A stretch of 64,000 bases of DNA from positions 263,834-327,833 of the forward strand of contig QWII01000001.1 of NCBI GenBank assembly GCA_021405325.1. The letters run 5' to 3'. The stretch is from Caldilinea sp. CFX5 (GTDB taxonomy: Bacteria > Chloroflexota > Anaerolineae > Caldilineales > Caldilineaceae). The notes beneath the pieces are model-generated. The model was not told where the DNA came from, made no database searches, and worked only from the letters and a program-made list of their open reading frames with translations. Shown here in pieces: positions 51,238-59,868 of this stretch (the stretch's first letter is position 1; the number at the start of each line of letters is the position of its first letter). The position numbers and the translations under genes are program-made.

Positions 51238-52215
51238 ATGCTTCAATTCTCTGTTTCCATTGAAGGCACCCACGGCTTGACCTGGTCGCTCTGGCGGCAG
51301 TTGATGAATGCGGTCGAGGAACTGGGCTTTGCCGGGTTGTATTTGACCGATCACTTTCCGCATGGGCAAGCAGAAGTGGAACTGATCGTCGGGTTGACCT
51401 ACCTGGCGACGCAGACCAAACGGCTGCACTTCAGTCCACTGGTCTCGCCGCTCTCTATTCGTGATCCGCGAATTCTAGTACGCCAGGCTATCGCCCTCCA
51501 TGAGTTGAGCGGCGGACGGATGATTTTAGGGCTGGGTACTGGTTGGACCGAACAAGAGCATCAGCGCTGGGGCTACGAACTAGGCAGTAAGGCCACTCGT
51601 GCGGCGCGCTTTGCAGAGGGCTTGCAGGTGATCACCAGCCTACTGCGCAGTGAGGAACCGGTGACCTTTGCCGGTCGCTTTTTTCAGCTACAGAATGCGC
51701 AACTGCCGCAACGAACGGCCAGTCTCCCCATTCTCATCGGCGGCAACGGCCCGCAACGCGTGATGCCGCTGGTGGCGCGCTATGCCGATATTTGGAATGC
51801 CAACAATCTCTCGGCGGCGACCATCAAAGAACGCTCAGCCCTGTTGGATGATCTCTTGCGTCAGGCGGGTCGCCGGCCCAGTGATGTCAAACGGACGGCG
51901 TTTCTGCCGGTGCTTTGTGGCCGTAATGAGGACGAGATCAAGCAGCGGCTCGGCGGTGTTTACAAAAGTTTACCCCACCTGGCAACCCTACCCCTCCAGG
52001 AACAACTTTCCCAGATGGAGCAAATCTTTACCCCCATTTTTGAACGAGCCGGCGCGTCGTATAGCGTCATTGTCGGCACGCCGGAGGAAGCGATTGCGCG
52101 CCTTCGTCCCTACGCCGACGCCGGTGTCGAAGAGTTGATTATCCAATGGAACAATGCAAATGACCTTGAGGGCCTGCGGGTGATCGCCCAGGAAGTCATG
52201 CCACACTTCCAGTAG
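51238..52215 (+). CDS. Luciferase-like (LLM), probably F420-dependent oxidoreductase
   Basis: 325 aa; CAGGAG site eight bases before the ATG. QFSVSIEGTHGLTWSLWRQL, LGFAGLYLTDHFPHGQAEVE, SPLSIRDPRILVRQAIALH and LGLGTGWTEQEHQRWGYELG identify the F420-type LLM subfamily (the GWxxxEH motif). It ends AQEVMPHFQ, like the LLM gene at 45752 (AHEVMPHFQ). Substrate unknown. Confidence 0.88.
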   Translation: MLQFSVSIEGTHGLTWSLWRQLMNAVEELGFAGLYLTDHFPHGQAEVELIVGLTYLATQTKRLHFSPLVSPLSIRDPRILVRQAIALHELSGGRMILGLGTGWTEQEHQRWGYELGSKATRAARFAEGLQVITSLLRSEEPVTFAGRFFQLQNAQLPQRTASLPILIGGNGPQRVMPLVARYADIWNANNLSAATIKERSALLDDLLRQAGRRPSDVKRTAFLPVLCGRNEDEIKQRLGGVYKSLPHLATLPLQEQLSQMEQIFTPIFERAGASYSVIVGTPEEAIARLRPYADAGVEELIIQWNNANDLEGLRVIAQEVMPHFQ

Positions 52216-52246
52216 TCAAGAGTGCCGCAGATATAGAGGCCAGACC

Positions 52247-52269
52247 CTAAGGGTTTGCGAAACCCTTAG
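52247..52269 (+). terminator. Small perfect hairpin after the LLM gene
   Basis: CTAAGGGTTT-GCG-AAACCCTTAG, 10-bp arms, 32 bases after the stop. The GCG loop flanked by TTT/AAA also occurs in the inner palindrome at 52626-52658. Confidence 0.6.
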
Positions 52270-52310
52270 AAACTGTTTGAAGAGTAGACAACTAGCAAGA
52301 GTACCGGGGA

Positions 52311-52428
52311 AGGGCCGGAGATCGTTCACAATGACCAGATTGTTTCTGGCCCGAAGATTGCGTCAACCTACGGTATTGCGCCGACTTCGGTGGATGCCTT
52401 TGCCCAGCAGTTTTTTGGCACGCGGTGA
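52311..52428 (+). pseudogene. C-terminal remnant of an NmrA-like gene
   Basis: A frame without a start reads STYGIAPTSVDAFAQQFFGTR and a stop at 52426 (shown here as its key part); it matches the tail ITPTSVDDFARQFFGKQ of the intact gene at 37943. The upstream ~70 bases are no longer recognisable. Confidence 0.6.
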
Positions 52429-52506
52429 GGTCACGATGCAGGAGCAACGCAAAGGACGAGCTGAGGACGTATCTACGCTATTCTGCGAAGGCAAGGAGAG
52501 AAACCA

Positions 52507-52665
52507 ATGTCAATACAACAAAACAAAACCATTGTCCGCCGATTGTGGGAAGAAGTTTGGAACCAGAACAAGCTTGCCGTCTGTGACGAAATCTTTGATG
52601 AGATTAGGAGTTACGCAGTTGGACAAGACCTGTCAGGTTTGCGAAACCTGACAGGTCTCTGGTAG
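52507..52665 (+). pseudogene. SnoaL-like gene truncated by an inverted repeat
   Basis: AAGGAG site and ATG at 52507. The first 32 codons (SIQQNKTIVRRLWEEVWNQN, KLAVCDEIFDE) are a normal SnoaL start, close to 33527. At 52604 the homology ends exactly where the nested palindrome begins, and the frame runs through it to a TAG at 52663. Confidence 0.7.
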
Positions 52666-52690
52666 CGCCCGTCAACTGCGTAACTCCTAA
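52604..52690. repeat. Nested palindrome, 18-bp outer and 15-bp inner arms
   Basis: Outer arms 52604-52621 / 52673-52690 (TTAGGAGTTACGCAGTTG); inner 52626-52640 / 52644-52658 (AGACCTGTCAGGTTT) around GCG. It ends the SnoaL remnant reading frame, which suggests it is mobile or a recombination product. Confidence 0.85.
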
Positions 52691-52723
52691 CCATAATATC
52701 TCTGTAATCCGTAACAGCAACAA

Positions 52724-52755
52724 AAAAAGCCGCAGCACAAACGCTGCGGCTTTTT
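52724..52755 (-). terminator. Rho-independent terminator of pnp
   Basis: AAAAAGCCGCAGC ... GCTGCGGCTTTTT, 13-bp perfect stem and 6-nt loop. Read on the minus strand it ends in a run of seven T, 20 bases after the pnp stop. Confidence 0.92.
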
Positions 52756-52775
52756 ATCCTATTTTTACTTAAAAC

Positions 52776-55094
52776 TTACCGGCGGCCACCCCGGTCGCCA
52801 CCGCGCCGGTCACCACGGTCGCCGCCACGGCCACCGCGATCGCCGCCACGATCACCACCGCCGCCACCGCGTCCGCCACGATCACCGCCGCGCCGGTCAC
52901 CACCACCATTGCGCCGATCCCCACGGTCACCACCGCGATCACCACCACCACCGCGACCACCGCGGTCACGGCTTTGCGCTTCTTCCACGCTCCAGCCTTC
53001 GAGGACGGCCTGGCGGCTCATGCGCACCTTACCGCCTTCGACGTCGATGACCATGGCCGTCAGTTCATCGCCCAGGTTGGCAATGTCTTCGACTTTGTCA
53101 ACGCGATAATCGGCCAGTTGGCTGATATGCACCATGCCATCGATGCCGGGCAGGATGTTGATAAAGGCGCCATAGGGTTCAACGCGCACCACCGTGCCGG
53201 TGTAGATCTTGCCGACTTCCACCTCTTCGGTCATGTTGGCGACCTGTTCCAACGCCTGTTCGGCCTTGGTGCCTTCGCCGGAGATATAGACAGTGCCATC
53301 TTCTTCAATGTCGATCTTGACGCCATATTGCTCTTGCAGGCCACGCACCACCTTGCCGCCGGGGCCGATCAGCTTGCCGATCTTCTCCGGGTCGATGTTG
53401 ATGGTGAGGATGCGCGGGGCAAATTCGCTCATCTGCTGGCGCGGCTCCGGCAGGACATCCATCATCTTGCCGAGAATGAACATACGACCTTCGCGCGCTT
53501 GCGACAGCGCCTGGCGCAGAATTTCAAAGTCCAACCCCTTGATCTTGAGATCCATTTGCAGGGCGGTAATGCCATGCTCGGTGCCGGCGACCTTGAAGTC
53601 CATATCACCCAGGGCGTCTTCTAAGCCTTGAATGTCACTCAAAACTTTGTATTCGCCGCTCTCCTGGTCTTGCACCAGCCCCATCGCAATGCCGGAGACG
53701 GGCGCCGTAATCGGCACGCCGGCATCCATCAGCGCCAAGGTGCTGCCACAGACCGACCCCATGCTGGTTGAACCGTTGCTGCTGACAACTTCGCTCACCA
53801 CACGCAAGGTATAGGGGAAATCATCGGGGATCACCGCGATCAAGGCCCGTTCGGCCAGGGCGCCGTGACCGATCTCGCGACGGCGGGGGCCGCGTACGGG
53901 ATAGGCTTCACCGGTGCTGAAGGGCGGGAAGTTGTAATGATGCATATAGCGCTTTTCCTCGCCGGGTTGCAAGGTGTCCAGCCGTTGGGCGTCACCGGGC
54001 GTACCCAGCGTGGCAACGCTCAAGACATGGGTTTCGCCACGCATAAAGAGACCGGAACCATGCACGCGCGGTAACTTGCCGACCTGCACACGGATCGGGC
54101 GAATTTCTGTTGTGGTACGACCATCGGGGCGCGTACCTGTGACCAAGATGCGGCGGCGGGTCGCTTCTTTGACAACGGCATCAAACGCATCACCAACGTA
54201 GGGTGTCGGCGCGACGCCGGCTTCCACCTGTGCCGCAAAATGCGCTTTCACCTCGGCTTGAACCGCATTGAGTGCATCTTTCAAGCCATGCTTGTCAAGC
54301 CCCGCCGCCAAGGCTTCACTGACCCGTGTGGCGGCTAATTCTTTGACTGTGGTCAAGGTTTCTTCGCTGGGCAGGGCAACGGCATAGTCGGTGACTTTGG
54401 CTTTACCGACCTGTGCCTGCATGGCGTTAATGGTCTCGATCACCGGCAGCATCGATTCATGCGCCAGTTTGAGCGCATCGAGCATCAGGTCTTCGGGAAT
54501 CTCACGGGCGCCCGCTTCCACCATCAAAATGTTGTCATGAGTGCCGGCCACCGTGAGGTCGAGACTGCTATGCTCCATATTGGTGGCTGTGGGGTTGACG
54601 ACAAATTCGCCATCGACAAAACCGATAGTTGAGCCGCCGATGGGGCCATTCCAGGGAATATCGCTAATATGGAGCGCAGCCGAAGCGGCAATAATTGCCA
54701 GCGGCCCCATGAGGTTTTCATTGTCCGAAGCAAGAACGGTAATGATGATCTGCACTTCGTTGACAAAGCCCTTCGGGAAAAGGGGGCGTAGCGGGCGATC
54801 CACCAGGCGCGACAGAAGAATCGACTCGTCACCGGGGCGACCTTCGCGGCGTTGGAAACTGCCGGGGATGCGACCGGCGGCGTAGAGCCGTTCTTCAAAC
54901 TCGACCGTCAGCGGGAAAAAATTAATGTCCGGCCTGACTTCGCGACTCATGGTCGCCGTTGCTAAGAGAACCGTGTCGCCATAGCGCACGGTGACGGCGC
55001 CGCCGGCTTGGGCAGCCAGCACGCCCGTTTCGATGCTCAGGGTACGCCCACCCATCTCGGTGGTAAATACCTGTGCGCCATCAAATAGTTGCAT
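52776..55094 (-). CDS. pnp: Polyribonucleotide nucleotidyltransferase with RGG-rich tail
   Basis: 3'-5' phosphorolytic RNA degradation and RNA quality control. ATG at 55094 with AAAGGAG; the longer frame is rejected. 772 aa: two RNase PH-like cores (first with [16 protein letters not shown], second with [15 protein letters not shown], and [20 protein letters not shown]), KH domain ([19 protein letters not shown]) and S1 domain ([20 protein letters not shown]). The last ~64 residues are almost only Arg, Gly and Asp ([16 protein letters not shown] repeats), beyond the usual ~700-residue enzyme. Downstream of rpsO, the common bacterial order. Confidence 0.96.
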   Translation of the reverse strand: MQLFDGAQVFTTEMGGRTLSIETGVLAAQAGGAVTVRYGDTVLLATATMSREVRPDINFFPLTVEFEERLYAAGRIPGSFQRREGRPGDESILLSRLVDRPLRPLFPKGFVNEVQIIITVLASDNENLMGPLAIIAASAALHISDIPWNGPIGGSTIGFVDGEFVVNPTATNMEHSSLDLTVAGTHDNILMVEAGAREIPEDLMLDALKLAHESMLPVIETINAMQAQVGKAKVTDYAVALPSEETLTTVKELAATRVSEALAAGLDKHGLKDALNAVQAEVKAHFAAQVEAGVAPTPYVGDAFDAVVKEATRRRILVTGTRPDGRTTTEIRPIRVQVGKLPRVHGSGLFMRGETHVLSVATLGTPGDAQRLDTLQPGEEKRYMHHYNFPPFSTGEAYPVRGPRRREIGHGALAERALIAVIPDDFPYTLRVVSEVVSSNGSTSMGSVCGSTLALMDAGVPITAPVSGIAMGLVQDQESGEYKVLSDIQGLEDALGDMDFKVAGTEHGITALQMDLKIKGLDFEILRQALSQAREGRMFILGKMMDVLPEPRQQMSEFAPRILTINIDPEKIGKLIGPGGKVVRGLQEQYGVKIDIEEDGTVYISGEGTKAEQALEQVANMTEEVEVGKIYTGTVVRVEPYGAFINILPGIDGMVHISQLADYRVDKVEDIANLGDELTAMVIDVEGGKVRMSRQAVLEGWSVEEAQSRDRGGRGGGGDRGGDRGDRRNGGGDRRGGDRGGRGGGGGDRGGDRGGRGGDRGDRRGGDRGGRR

Positions 55095-55265
55095 AGAGAA
55101 AACTCCTTTGTGTATTTTTTGTGTACGCGCGAAAAACTCATCCCCCACTTTCCAGGGCATGAAGGGTGTGGATATGCAGAGGAGGGTATTTCACGCGTAA
55201 CACAAACCTTATCGCAAGGCAGCGCAAAGGATCTCAGGCGGAGCATAAGGGCCGAGGTACGGAAC

Positions 55266-55396
55266 TGGAGAGTGACACCAAATTTTGGATTTTGGATTTT
55301 GGATTTTGGATTTTGGATTACCGGAGATTTAGTTGCCCTGACAATCTAAAATCTAAAATCTAAAATCTAAAATGCTATCCTTAGTGTCACTCTCCA
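55266..55396. repeat. Inverted repeat with heptamer-repeat arms between rpsO and pnp
   Basis: Outer arms TGGAGAGTGACAC / GTGTCACTCTCCA (55266-55278, 55384-55396). Inside, about five TTTTGGA heptamers (55282-55319) face about five ATCTAAA heptamers (55343-55373), which pair with G-U wobbles in one transcript orientation. It falls in the pnp leader region of a likely rpsO-pnp transcript. Confidence 0.75.
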
Positions 55397-55495
55397 ATGC
55401 CGAACCCCGACAAACGCAATTGAACCGAGGTCCGCTTGAGCCTCTTTGAACAGCCTAAAAAACTAACCTGTACGCATTATAAGGCGAAAGATAAC

Positions 55496-55543
55496 AAACA
55501 AGGGGCGAGAATCATTCCAATCTGATCTGCTCGCCCCTTGTTT
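55496..55543 (-). terminator. Terminator of rpsO
   Basis: AAACAAGGGGCGAG ... CTCGCCCCTTGTTT, 14-bp perfect stem, 20-nt loop, nine bases after the rpsO stop. On the minus strand it is followed by GTTATC rather than a pure T-run, so read-through into pnp may be partial. Confidence 0.75.
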
Positions 55544-55551
55544 ATTATCAT

Positions 55552-55821
55552 TTAGCGACGTAAGCCTAAGCGTTGAATCAATTCCTGGTACCGATTGGTA
55601 TCCTTCTGGCGTAAGTAGGCCAAATGACGCCTGCGTTGACCAACGAGTTTCAGCAACCCTCGACGTGAACCTTCATCGTGCTTGTGGGAATTGAGATGAT
55701 CGACGAGGGCATTGATGCGGGAGGTGAGCAAGGCCACTTGCACTTCCGGCGAACCGGTGTCACCCGGTGTTAGCTGATACTCACGGATCAAGTCAGCTTT
55801 TTGGACCTTCGATATAGCCAT
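55552..55821 (-). CDS. rpsO: 30S ribosomal protein S15
   Basis: 89 aa, normal length. Contains the S15 signature: [18 protein letters not shown] then [20 protein letters not shown] and [12 protein letters not shown]. It binds 16S rRNA at the central domain. AGGAG site before the ATG. Upstream of pnp, separated by a terminator and the heptamer hairpin. Confidence 0.97.
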   Translation of the reverse strand: MAISKVQKADLIREYQLTPGDTGSPEVQVALLTSRINALVDHLNSHKHDEGSRRGLLKLVGQRRRHLAYLRQKDTNRYQELIQRLGLRR

Positions 55822-56045
55822 CTGGTACTCCTATTCTAGTGAGAAAACCCTGACGTTGCGGGAATAAAAAAGGTTGAGTGCGACTGCCAACTGCAACCAT
55901 AACGGAACACTTACCTCCTATCGCCGGATCACCGCTGTACCGGGCGCGTGATCTAGCACAATAGTTCGATCAGTGTAGCATAGTTTTGACAAAATGTAAA
56001 ATTCGTTGCAGCCGCGGGTGCGTTATCAGTCGTCCATAGTCCAAA

Positions 56046-56174
56046 GTCGCGTAGTCGCGTAGTCGCGTAGTCGCGTAGTCGTGTAGTCGTGTAGTCGTGT
56101 AGTCGTGTAGTCGTGTAGTCGTGTAGTCGTGTAGTCGTGTAGTCGTGTAGCGTGTAGTCGTGTAGTCGTGTAGT
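56046..56174. repeat. ~16-unit octanucleotide tandem array (GTCGCGTA/GTCGTGTA)
   Basis: Four GTCGCGTA units, then about eight GTCGTGTA units, one shortened GCGTGTA unit and two more, about 129 bp. No spacers, so it is not a CRISPR. It lies between lexA (32 bp downstream of its stop) and rpsO. The rest of the 384-bp gap holds nothing else recognisable. Confidence 0.9.
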
Positions 56175-56205
56175 CCGGTGGCTGGCTGGATGGGTGGCGC
56201 GTTCA

Positions 56206-56817
56206 TTACGCCATCTGGCGGATTACGGAAACAACTTTGCCCAAAATCTGCACATCATGGACGAGGATGGGCGCCATCTTTGCATTGGCCGGCTGCAACC
56301 GCACATGATCCTTTTCTTTGTAAAAGCGCTTGACCGTTGCTTCATTGTCAAGCAAGGCAGCGGCGATCTCGCCATTCTCCACTAGGGGTTGTTGACGCAC
56401 GATTACATAATCACCGGATAGAATACCGGCATCGATCATGCTTTCGCCTTTGACGCGCAAGGCGAAAAATGTTCCCCCTTTGGCAAGGACTTCGGCATCA
56501 ACGGCGTTGAGATAACCTTCAATATTTTCTTCGGCCAAAAGGGGGCCGCCGGCGGCAATCTCCCCTACAATGGGAATCAGCAACGGTTCATCCAGTTTGG
56601 CAAGCGGTTTGATCACCTGGATTACACGCGCTTTACCCACCGAGCGGCGAATATAGCCCTGGCGCTCCAGCGCGTCCAAATGTTTTTGCACCGCCGCGCT
56701 CGATTTTAACCCCATTGCTTCGCCAATTTCGCGCACGGAAGGCGTCCAACCTTCTTGTTGTTTTTCGCTGATAAAACACAAGATATGCTGTTGCCGTTCA
56801 CTCAGTCCGCGCCCCAT
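56206..56817 (-). CDS. lexA: LexA repressor, SOS response
   Basis: 203 aa. N-terminal winged helix-turn-helix (SVREIGEAMGLKSSAAVQKHLDALERQGYI over ~27-56) and C-terminal S24 self-cleavage domain: cleavage site Ala89-Gly90 (GEIAAGGPL), Ser126 in KGESMID and Lys163 in EATVKRFY form the catalytic dyad. It represses DNA-repair genes until RecA-ssDNA triggers its self-cleavage. AGGAGGAAGGT precedes the ATG. A LexA-like box lies in front of the divergent HerA operon, and another between gyrB and murA. Confidence 0.96.
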   Translation of the reverse strand: MGRGLSERQQHILCFISEKQQEGWTPSVREIGEAMGLKSSAAVQKHLDALERQGYIRRSVGKARVIQVIKPLAKLDEPLLIPIVGEIAAGGPLLAEENIEGYLNAVDAEVLAKGGTFFALRVKGESMIDAGILSGDYVIVRQQPLVENGEIAAALLDNEATVKRFYKEKDHVRLQPANAKMAPILVHDVQILGKVVSVIRQMA

Positions 56818-56977
56818 ACCTTCCTCCTCAGTTGATGGTGTTTCCCACTTATTTTACTACAGATGGCGTCCTTTGAAAACTAAACCCAGTTACCAGTCAT
56901 CGTTGCCCGGCAACCCATTTTTGCGGCCTAGATGTAGGAAGAGTATGGGATATGAATACTAGATATTGTATAGGGGG

Positions 56978-57006
56978 TTGACAAGCGCGCAAAGTTCCTA
57001 TATAAT
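56978..57006 (+). promoter_or_regulatory. Consensus sigma-70 promoter of the HerA operon
   Basis: TTGACA (56978-56983), exactly 17 bp, TATAAT (57001-57006): a perfect match in all three features. Sixty bases upstream of the first gene's ATG. Confidence 0.9.
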
Positions 57007-57013
57007 GCCGAAG

Positions 57014-57029
57014 GTAAACAAATGTTCAC
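57014..57029 (+). promoter_or_regulatory. LexA-box-like operator after the -10
   Basis: GTAAAC-AAAT-GTTCAC. It matches 11 of 12 positions of the core GAACRNRYGTTC and begins eight bases after TATAAT, covering the expected transcription start. A very strong promoter with an operator at +1 is the classic layout of an SOS gene. Confidence 0.6.
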
Positions 57030-57066
57030 CTATGGGCAAGTTGCAACTGGGGGAGGCAGGTGTTTC

Positions 57067-57384
57067 ATGAATGTGCAGATCAGGCAGATCAAGGGCGACA
57101 TTATTGAACTCGTCTTTAATCCCAAAGAGGAGGACTTGCGCGTAGGCGAAAATCTCTCCATGCGCGAGAAGGGCGGCAACCGTGGCTTGATCGTGCAGGT
57201 GATTGAACTGCGCACCGTCACCTACCCTTCGCTACTGCTGGAGATGCTCGAACTGGTGGTGGAAGATCCGCGCACACGCACAGAGGGCGCCCGCCTTGAG
57301 CTGAGCCAACTGAGCGAGGAAGGTTTGCCGGAGATGAGCAACCTCAAGCTGGCAATTGCCAAGATCAGAAAGGTGGTTGCATGA
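57067..57384 (+). CDS. Stand-alone HAS-barrel-like protein, partner of HerA
   Basis: ATG at 57067 with GGCAGG upstream; the in-frame ATG at 57022 lies within the operator and is unlikely. 105 aa. The sequence (VQIRQIKGDIIELVFNPKEE, RVGENLSMREKGG, GLIVQVIELRTVTYPSLLLE) is beta-rich and resembles the HAS-barrel that normally forms the N-terminus of HerA. Here it is a separate gene whose stop overlaps the HerA-like start by four bases (ATGA). It may be a detached HAS barrel that assembles with the ATPase ring. No other family is recognised. Confidence 0.6.
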   Translation: MNVQIRQIKGDIIELVFNPKEEDLRVGENLSMREKGGNRGLIVQVIELRTVTYPSLLLEMLELVVEDPRTRTEGARLELSQLSEEGLPEMSNLKLAIAKIRKVVA

Positions 57385-58649
57385 GTGAAACAGCACCTGC
57401 TGGCGCGCCGCATGGCGTAACATTCAACCGCTGGGAGGCATGGGATGGCTGGATTCCTACCCGCGATGTGATTGTCGAGCGCACCTCGGATGAAGAAATT
57501 TTCGCCAACGTGACGCACGATCTAGGCAATCGGCTGCTCTTGGGGCGGATGCTCTCTGGGCGTGATTTCTACGTCGAAGGCCAGGCGCTGGAAAAGGTCA
57601 ATGTCATCACCGGCGTAAAGGGGGGTGGCAAATCGCATCTCTCGAAGGTGATCTTGCTGCGGTTGATTGAACAAGGCGCGCCCTGTATTGTCTTTGACAT
57701 TAACAAAGAGTACATCCACCTGCCCCCGGTTGAAACTGACCCAGCCACCGGCGAGGTGCGCCGCCGGGGAATCATTCACCTGGAAGCCGGCGGCAACTTT
57801 CGTCTCGGCGTGCGCCAGTTTGGTCTGGCCCCCTTGATGACACTCATGCAACGCTTTGGCTTACCGGAGGTGTCGGCGCTCCATTTTGAGAACCGGTTGA
57901 TGCAACTGTGGGCCGAAGCCGAGGAGATGGAACATGCACGCGGGCGGGCGCCCTATATCGGTCTGGAGCAACTGATGCAAATGGCCGAGGAGAATGAATT
58001 TGGCAGCGGCTCGAACGCGGTGATCGTCAACCGCGCCATTCGTTCGCGACTGGAGGCGGTGCGCAACACCAACATCTTTGCCCGTACGCCCCAGGAGGCG
58101 GCTTCGCTCGGTGTGCAGTACCGCATCATTCGCAACGGCGGCGCCCTGGTGATCGACATCTCCGCCCTTTCCAACCTGGCGCGTGAGGGCTTTGTCCAGG
58201 CCATCATCGAACTGGTAAAAGACCTCTGCCTCTGGGAGATCCGCCACGCGAGCCACCGCTTTCCCTTTATCTTCTTTGAGGAAGCGCACCTCTACGTCGC
58301 CCGCCAGAGCATTGACTACATTGTCACGCGCGCCCGCCACCTGGGCATCACCAGCTTTTTCGTCACCAACATGATCCACGGTCTGGATGAGACAATTCTG
58401 CGCCAGGCCGACAATCTCTTTATTTTGCGCATCCCCTTTGAAGATGATGTGCGCCATGTTTCGCGTGGCGTGGCGACCGACTACGAAACCATGGCCGCCT
58501 TTGTCCGACGCCTGCGCCAACACCACGCTCTCGCTATCGGCAACGTCACTGGGCAATACCCGCTCATCTTTCGCGTCGATCCGTTGGAAGGGATCAATAC
58601 GGCGGGAGAGACGCGTTATTTCTTTCAAAGAATGAGGGATGAAGGATGA
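57381..58649 (+). CDS. herA: HerA-like DNA-translocating ATPase
   Basis: 422 aa. Walker A TGVKGGGKSHLSK (78-88), a FDINKEYIHLPP strand, Walker B FPFIFFEEAHLY (~293-304) with the catalytic Glu, and the arginine/sensor region ILRQADNLFILRIPFEDD. This is the HerA/FtsK-type hexameric pump fold. In archaea HerA drives DNA end resection with the NurA nuclease; here the third gene of the operon encodes a nuclease of the RecB/Cas4 type. The N-terminal barrel is short or absent, consistent with the separate small gene before it. LexA-type control is predicted. Confidence 0.85.
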   Translation: MSETAPAGAPHGVTFNRWEAWDGWIPTRDVIVERTSDEEIFANVTHDLGNRLLLGRMLSGRDFYVEGQALEKVNVITGVKGGGKSHLSKVILLRLIEQGAPCIVFDINKEYIHLPPVETDPATGEVRRRGIIHLEAGGNFRLGVRQFGLAPLMTLMQRFGLPEVSALHFENRLMQLWAEAEEMEHARGRAPYIGLEQLMQMAEENEFGSGSNAVIVNRAIRSRLEAVRNTNIFARTPQEAASLGVQYRIIRNGGALVIDISALSNLAREGFVQAIIELVKDLCLWEIRHASHRFPFIFFEEAHLYVARQSIDYIVTRARHLGITSFFVTNMIHGLDETILRQADNLFILRIPFEDDVRHVSRGVATDYETMAAFVRRLRQHHALAIGNVTGQYPLIFRVDPLEGINTAGETRYFFQRMRDEG

Positions 58650-58721
58650 AGGATGAGGGATGAGGGATGAAATAAGGAGCAGGAAGAAGCGTTGTCGGCT
58701 CCTTTCTTCATCCTTCATCCT
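58643..58721. repeat. Inverted repeat of GGATGA words between HerA and nuclease
   Basis: Arms AGGATGAAGGATGA / TCATCCTTCATCCT (58643-58656, 58708-58721), inner AAGGAGC / GCTCCTT. The tandem GGGATGA words run over the herA-like stop codon at 58647-58649. Ends 21 bases before the nuclease ATG. Confidence 0.75.
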
Positions 58722-58742
58722 GCTATAGATCGGAGGTACAGA

Positions 58743-59624
58743 ATGGCAAAAAAGCGGAAAGGGGCGGCTGGGTACGCTATTGATTGGCTGGAGGCGGCCC
58801 AGCAACGGGGGGAGAAGAAGGCGCCGTATATTAAACCGTCTTCGTTGGCGAAGGGGTGTTTTCTGTATGTGGCGTTTGAGTTGTTGGAGAAGCCGAAGCC
58901 CGCTTTTGATGCGCGGGTGGATCGGATTCTGTCGGTCGGCACCGATAGTCATCGACGGTTGCAACGAGGGTTGGCGCGGGCCTGTCTGGCGCAGGAGGTC
59001 TTTTTTGAGGTCAACGAATACCGCATCCACGGTTTCTGCGATGGGATCCTCTACATTCCGCCGGACAAGGCCGATGATCCTTTGGCCACCGGCTTTTGGG
59101 CGTTGGAGTTCAAAACGACTGCCGGCAGCGAGTTTGATAAGCTCAAAGCGGCCAAACAGCCCAAGGAAGAACACATTCGCCAGGCGCAAATTTACCTCTG
59201 GGGCATCAAGGCGCACTATGGCAACACCATTCCCCTCAAGGGCGCCATCATCTACTACGAGAACCGCGATACCCTGGAGCATCTGGCTTACGAAGTGCTG
59301 CCCGACCCGCCCATGATGGCCGATTTGCTGGTGCGCATCAAGCGCATGTTGGCGGCGCTGGAGGAAGGGCGTCTGCCGGAGGAGGATGTACTGCCGCTCG
59401 ATCATCATGCCCACACTTACTGTCCATATCTGGACATTTGTGAGCCGGGCAAACGGGCCAAAGAATGGCAGGAGAAACAACCCAAAACCCTGCCGGACAA
59501 GGTAATGGCCGACATCATCGCCAAGCGCATTGTCGCCAAACAGGGCGCCGAGAAGATGGGGAGCAAAAAGAAAAACGGCCAGCGTTCGTTGACGGATTTG
59601 ATGGACGAGCTAGAGTGGGAGTGA
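58743..59624 (+). CDS. PD-(D/E)XK nuclease, RecB/Cas4-like
   Basis: ATG at 58743 (GGAGG six bases upstream). 293 aa. Core motifs in order: GTDSHRRL (His70), IHGFCDGIL (Asp100), WALEFKTT (Glu122-x-Lys124) and QAQIY (Gln147, Tyr151), the RecB/Cas4 pattern. Cys39 and the pair in YCPYLDIC near 227-233 resemble an iron-sulfur arrangement with one Cys missing. No cas genes or CRISPR are in the window, so a repair role beside HerA is favoured. C-terminal ~60 residues are Lys-rich. Confidence 0.85.
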   Translation: MAKKRKGAAGYAIDWLEAAQQRGEKKAPYIKPSSLAKGCFLYVAFELLEKPKPAFDARVDRILSVGTDSHRRLQRGLARACLAQEVFFEVNEYRIHGFCDGILYIPPDKADDPLATGFWALEFKTTAGSEFDKLKAAKQPKEEHIRQAQIYLWGIKAHYGNTIPLKGAIIYYENRDTLEHLAYEVLPDPPMMADLLVRIKRMLAALEEGRLPEEDVLPLDHHAHTYCPYLDICEPGKRAKEWQEKQPKTLPDKVMADIIAKRIVAKQGAEKMGSKKKNGQRSLTDLMDELEWE

Positions 59625-59785
59625 ATTGACCCTCTGCCGCAAGGAGCGTGCGTGGCACTGACCTAGACGACTCGCTTTTTGACAGGGAGTTCATTACATT
59701 TTGGCAAGCCGCGCGGACGTTAGGGCGCTGTGGAAGGTAGCCACAGGGGCAGGAAGACCGGCGTAGCAAGAAAGGAGTAAGAAAA

Positions 59786-59857
59786 ATGAGGGTAGACAGA
59801 CTGCTCAATCAGCGCGATAATGAGGCCACGATTTCGGCGCGCTTGGGTGATGCTTGA
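59786..59857 (+). CDS. Possible 23-aa leader-type ORF
   Basis: AAAGGAG seven bases before ATG; encodes MRVDRLLNQRDNEATISARL-GDA and stops 11 bases before the next ATG. The two good ribosome sites in a row suggest translation. It could be the start of a degraded gene. No homology judged. Confidence 0.3.
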   Translation: MRVDRLLNQRDNEATISARLGDA

Positions 59858-59868
59858 TAAGGAGGTCC

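Noticed and set aside
56046..56174. Possible CRISPR array
   Set aside because: The units are eight bases long and contiguous with no spacers; no cas genes are present. It is a simple tandem repeat.
57861..59480. Long minus-strand open frame (539 codons)
   Set aside because: It runs antisense through the HerA-like and nuclease genes and across their intergenic hairpin; no protein family pattern is visible.
58743..59624. Cas4 of a CRISPR system
   Set aside because: The motifs fit Cas4, but there is no array or other cas gene in the window, one of the four iron-sulfur cysteines seems missing, and the gene sits in a HerA operon.
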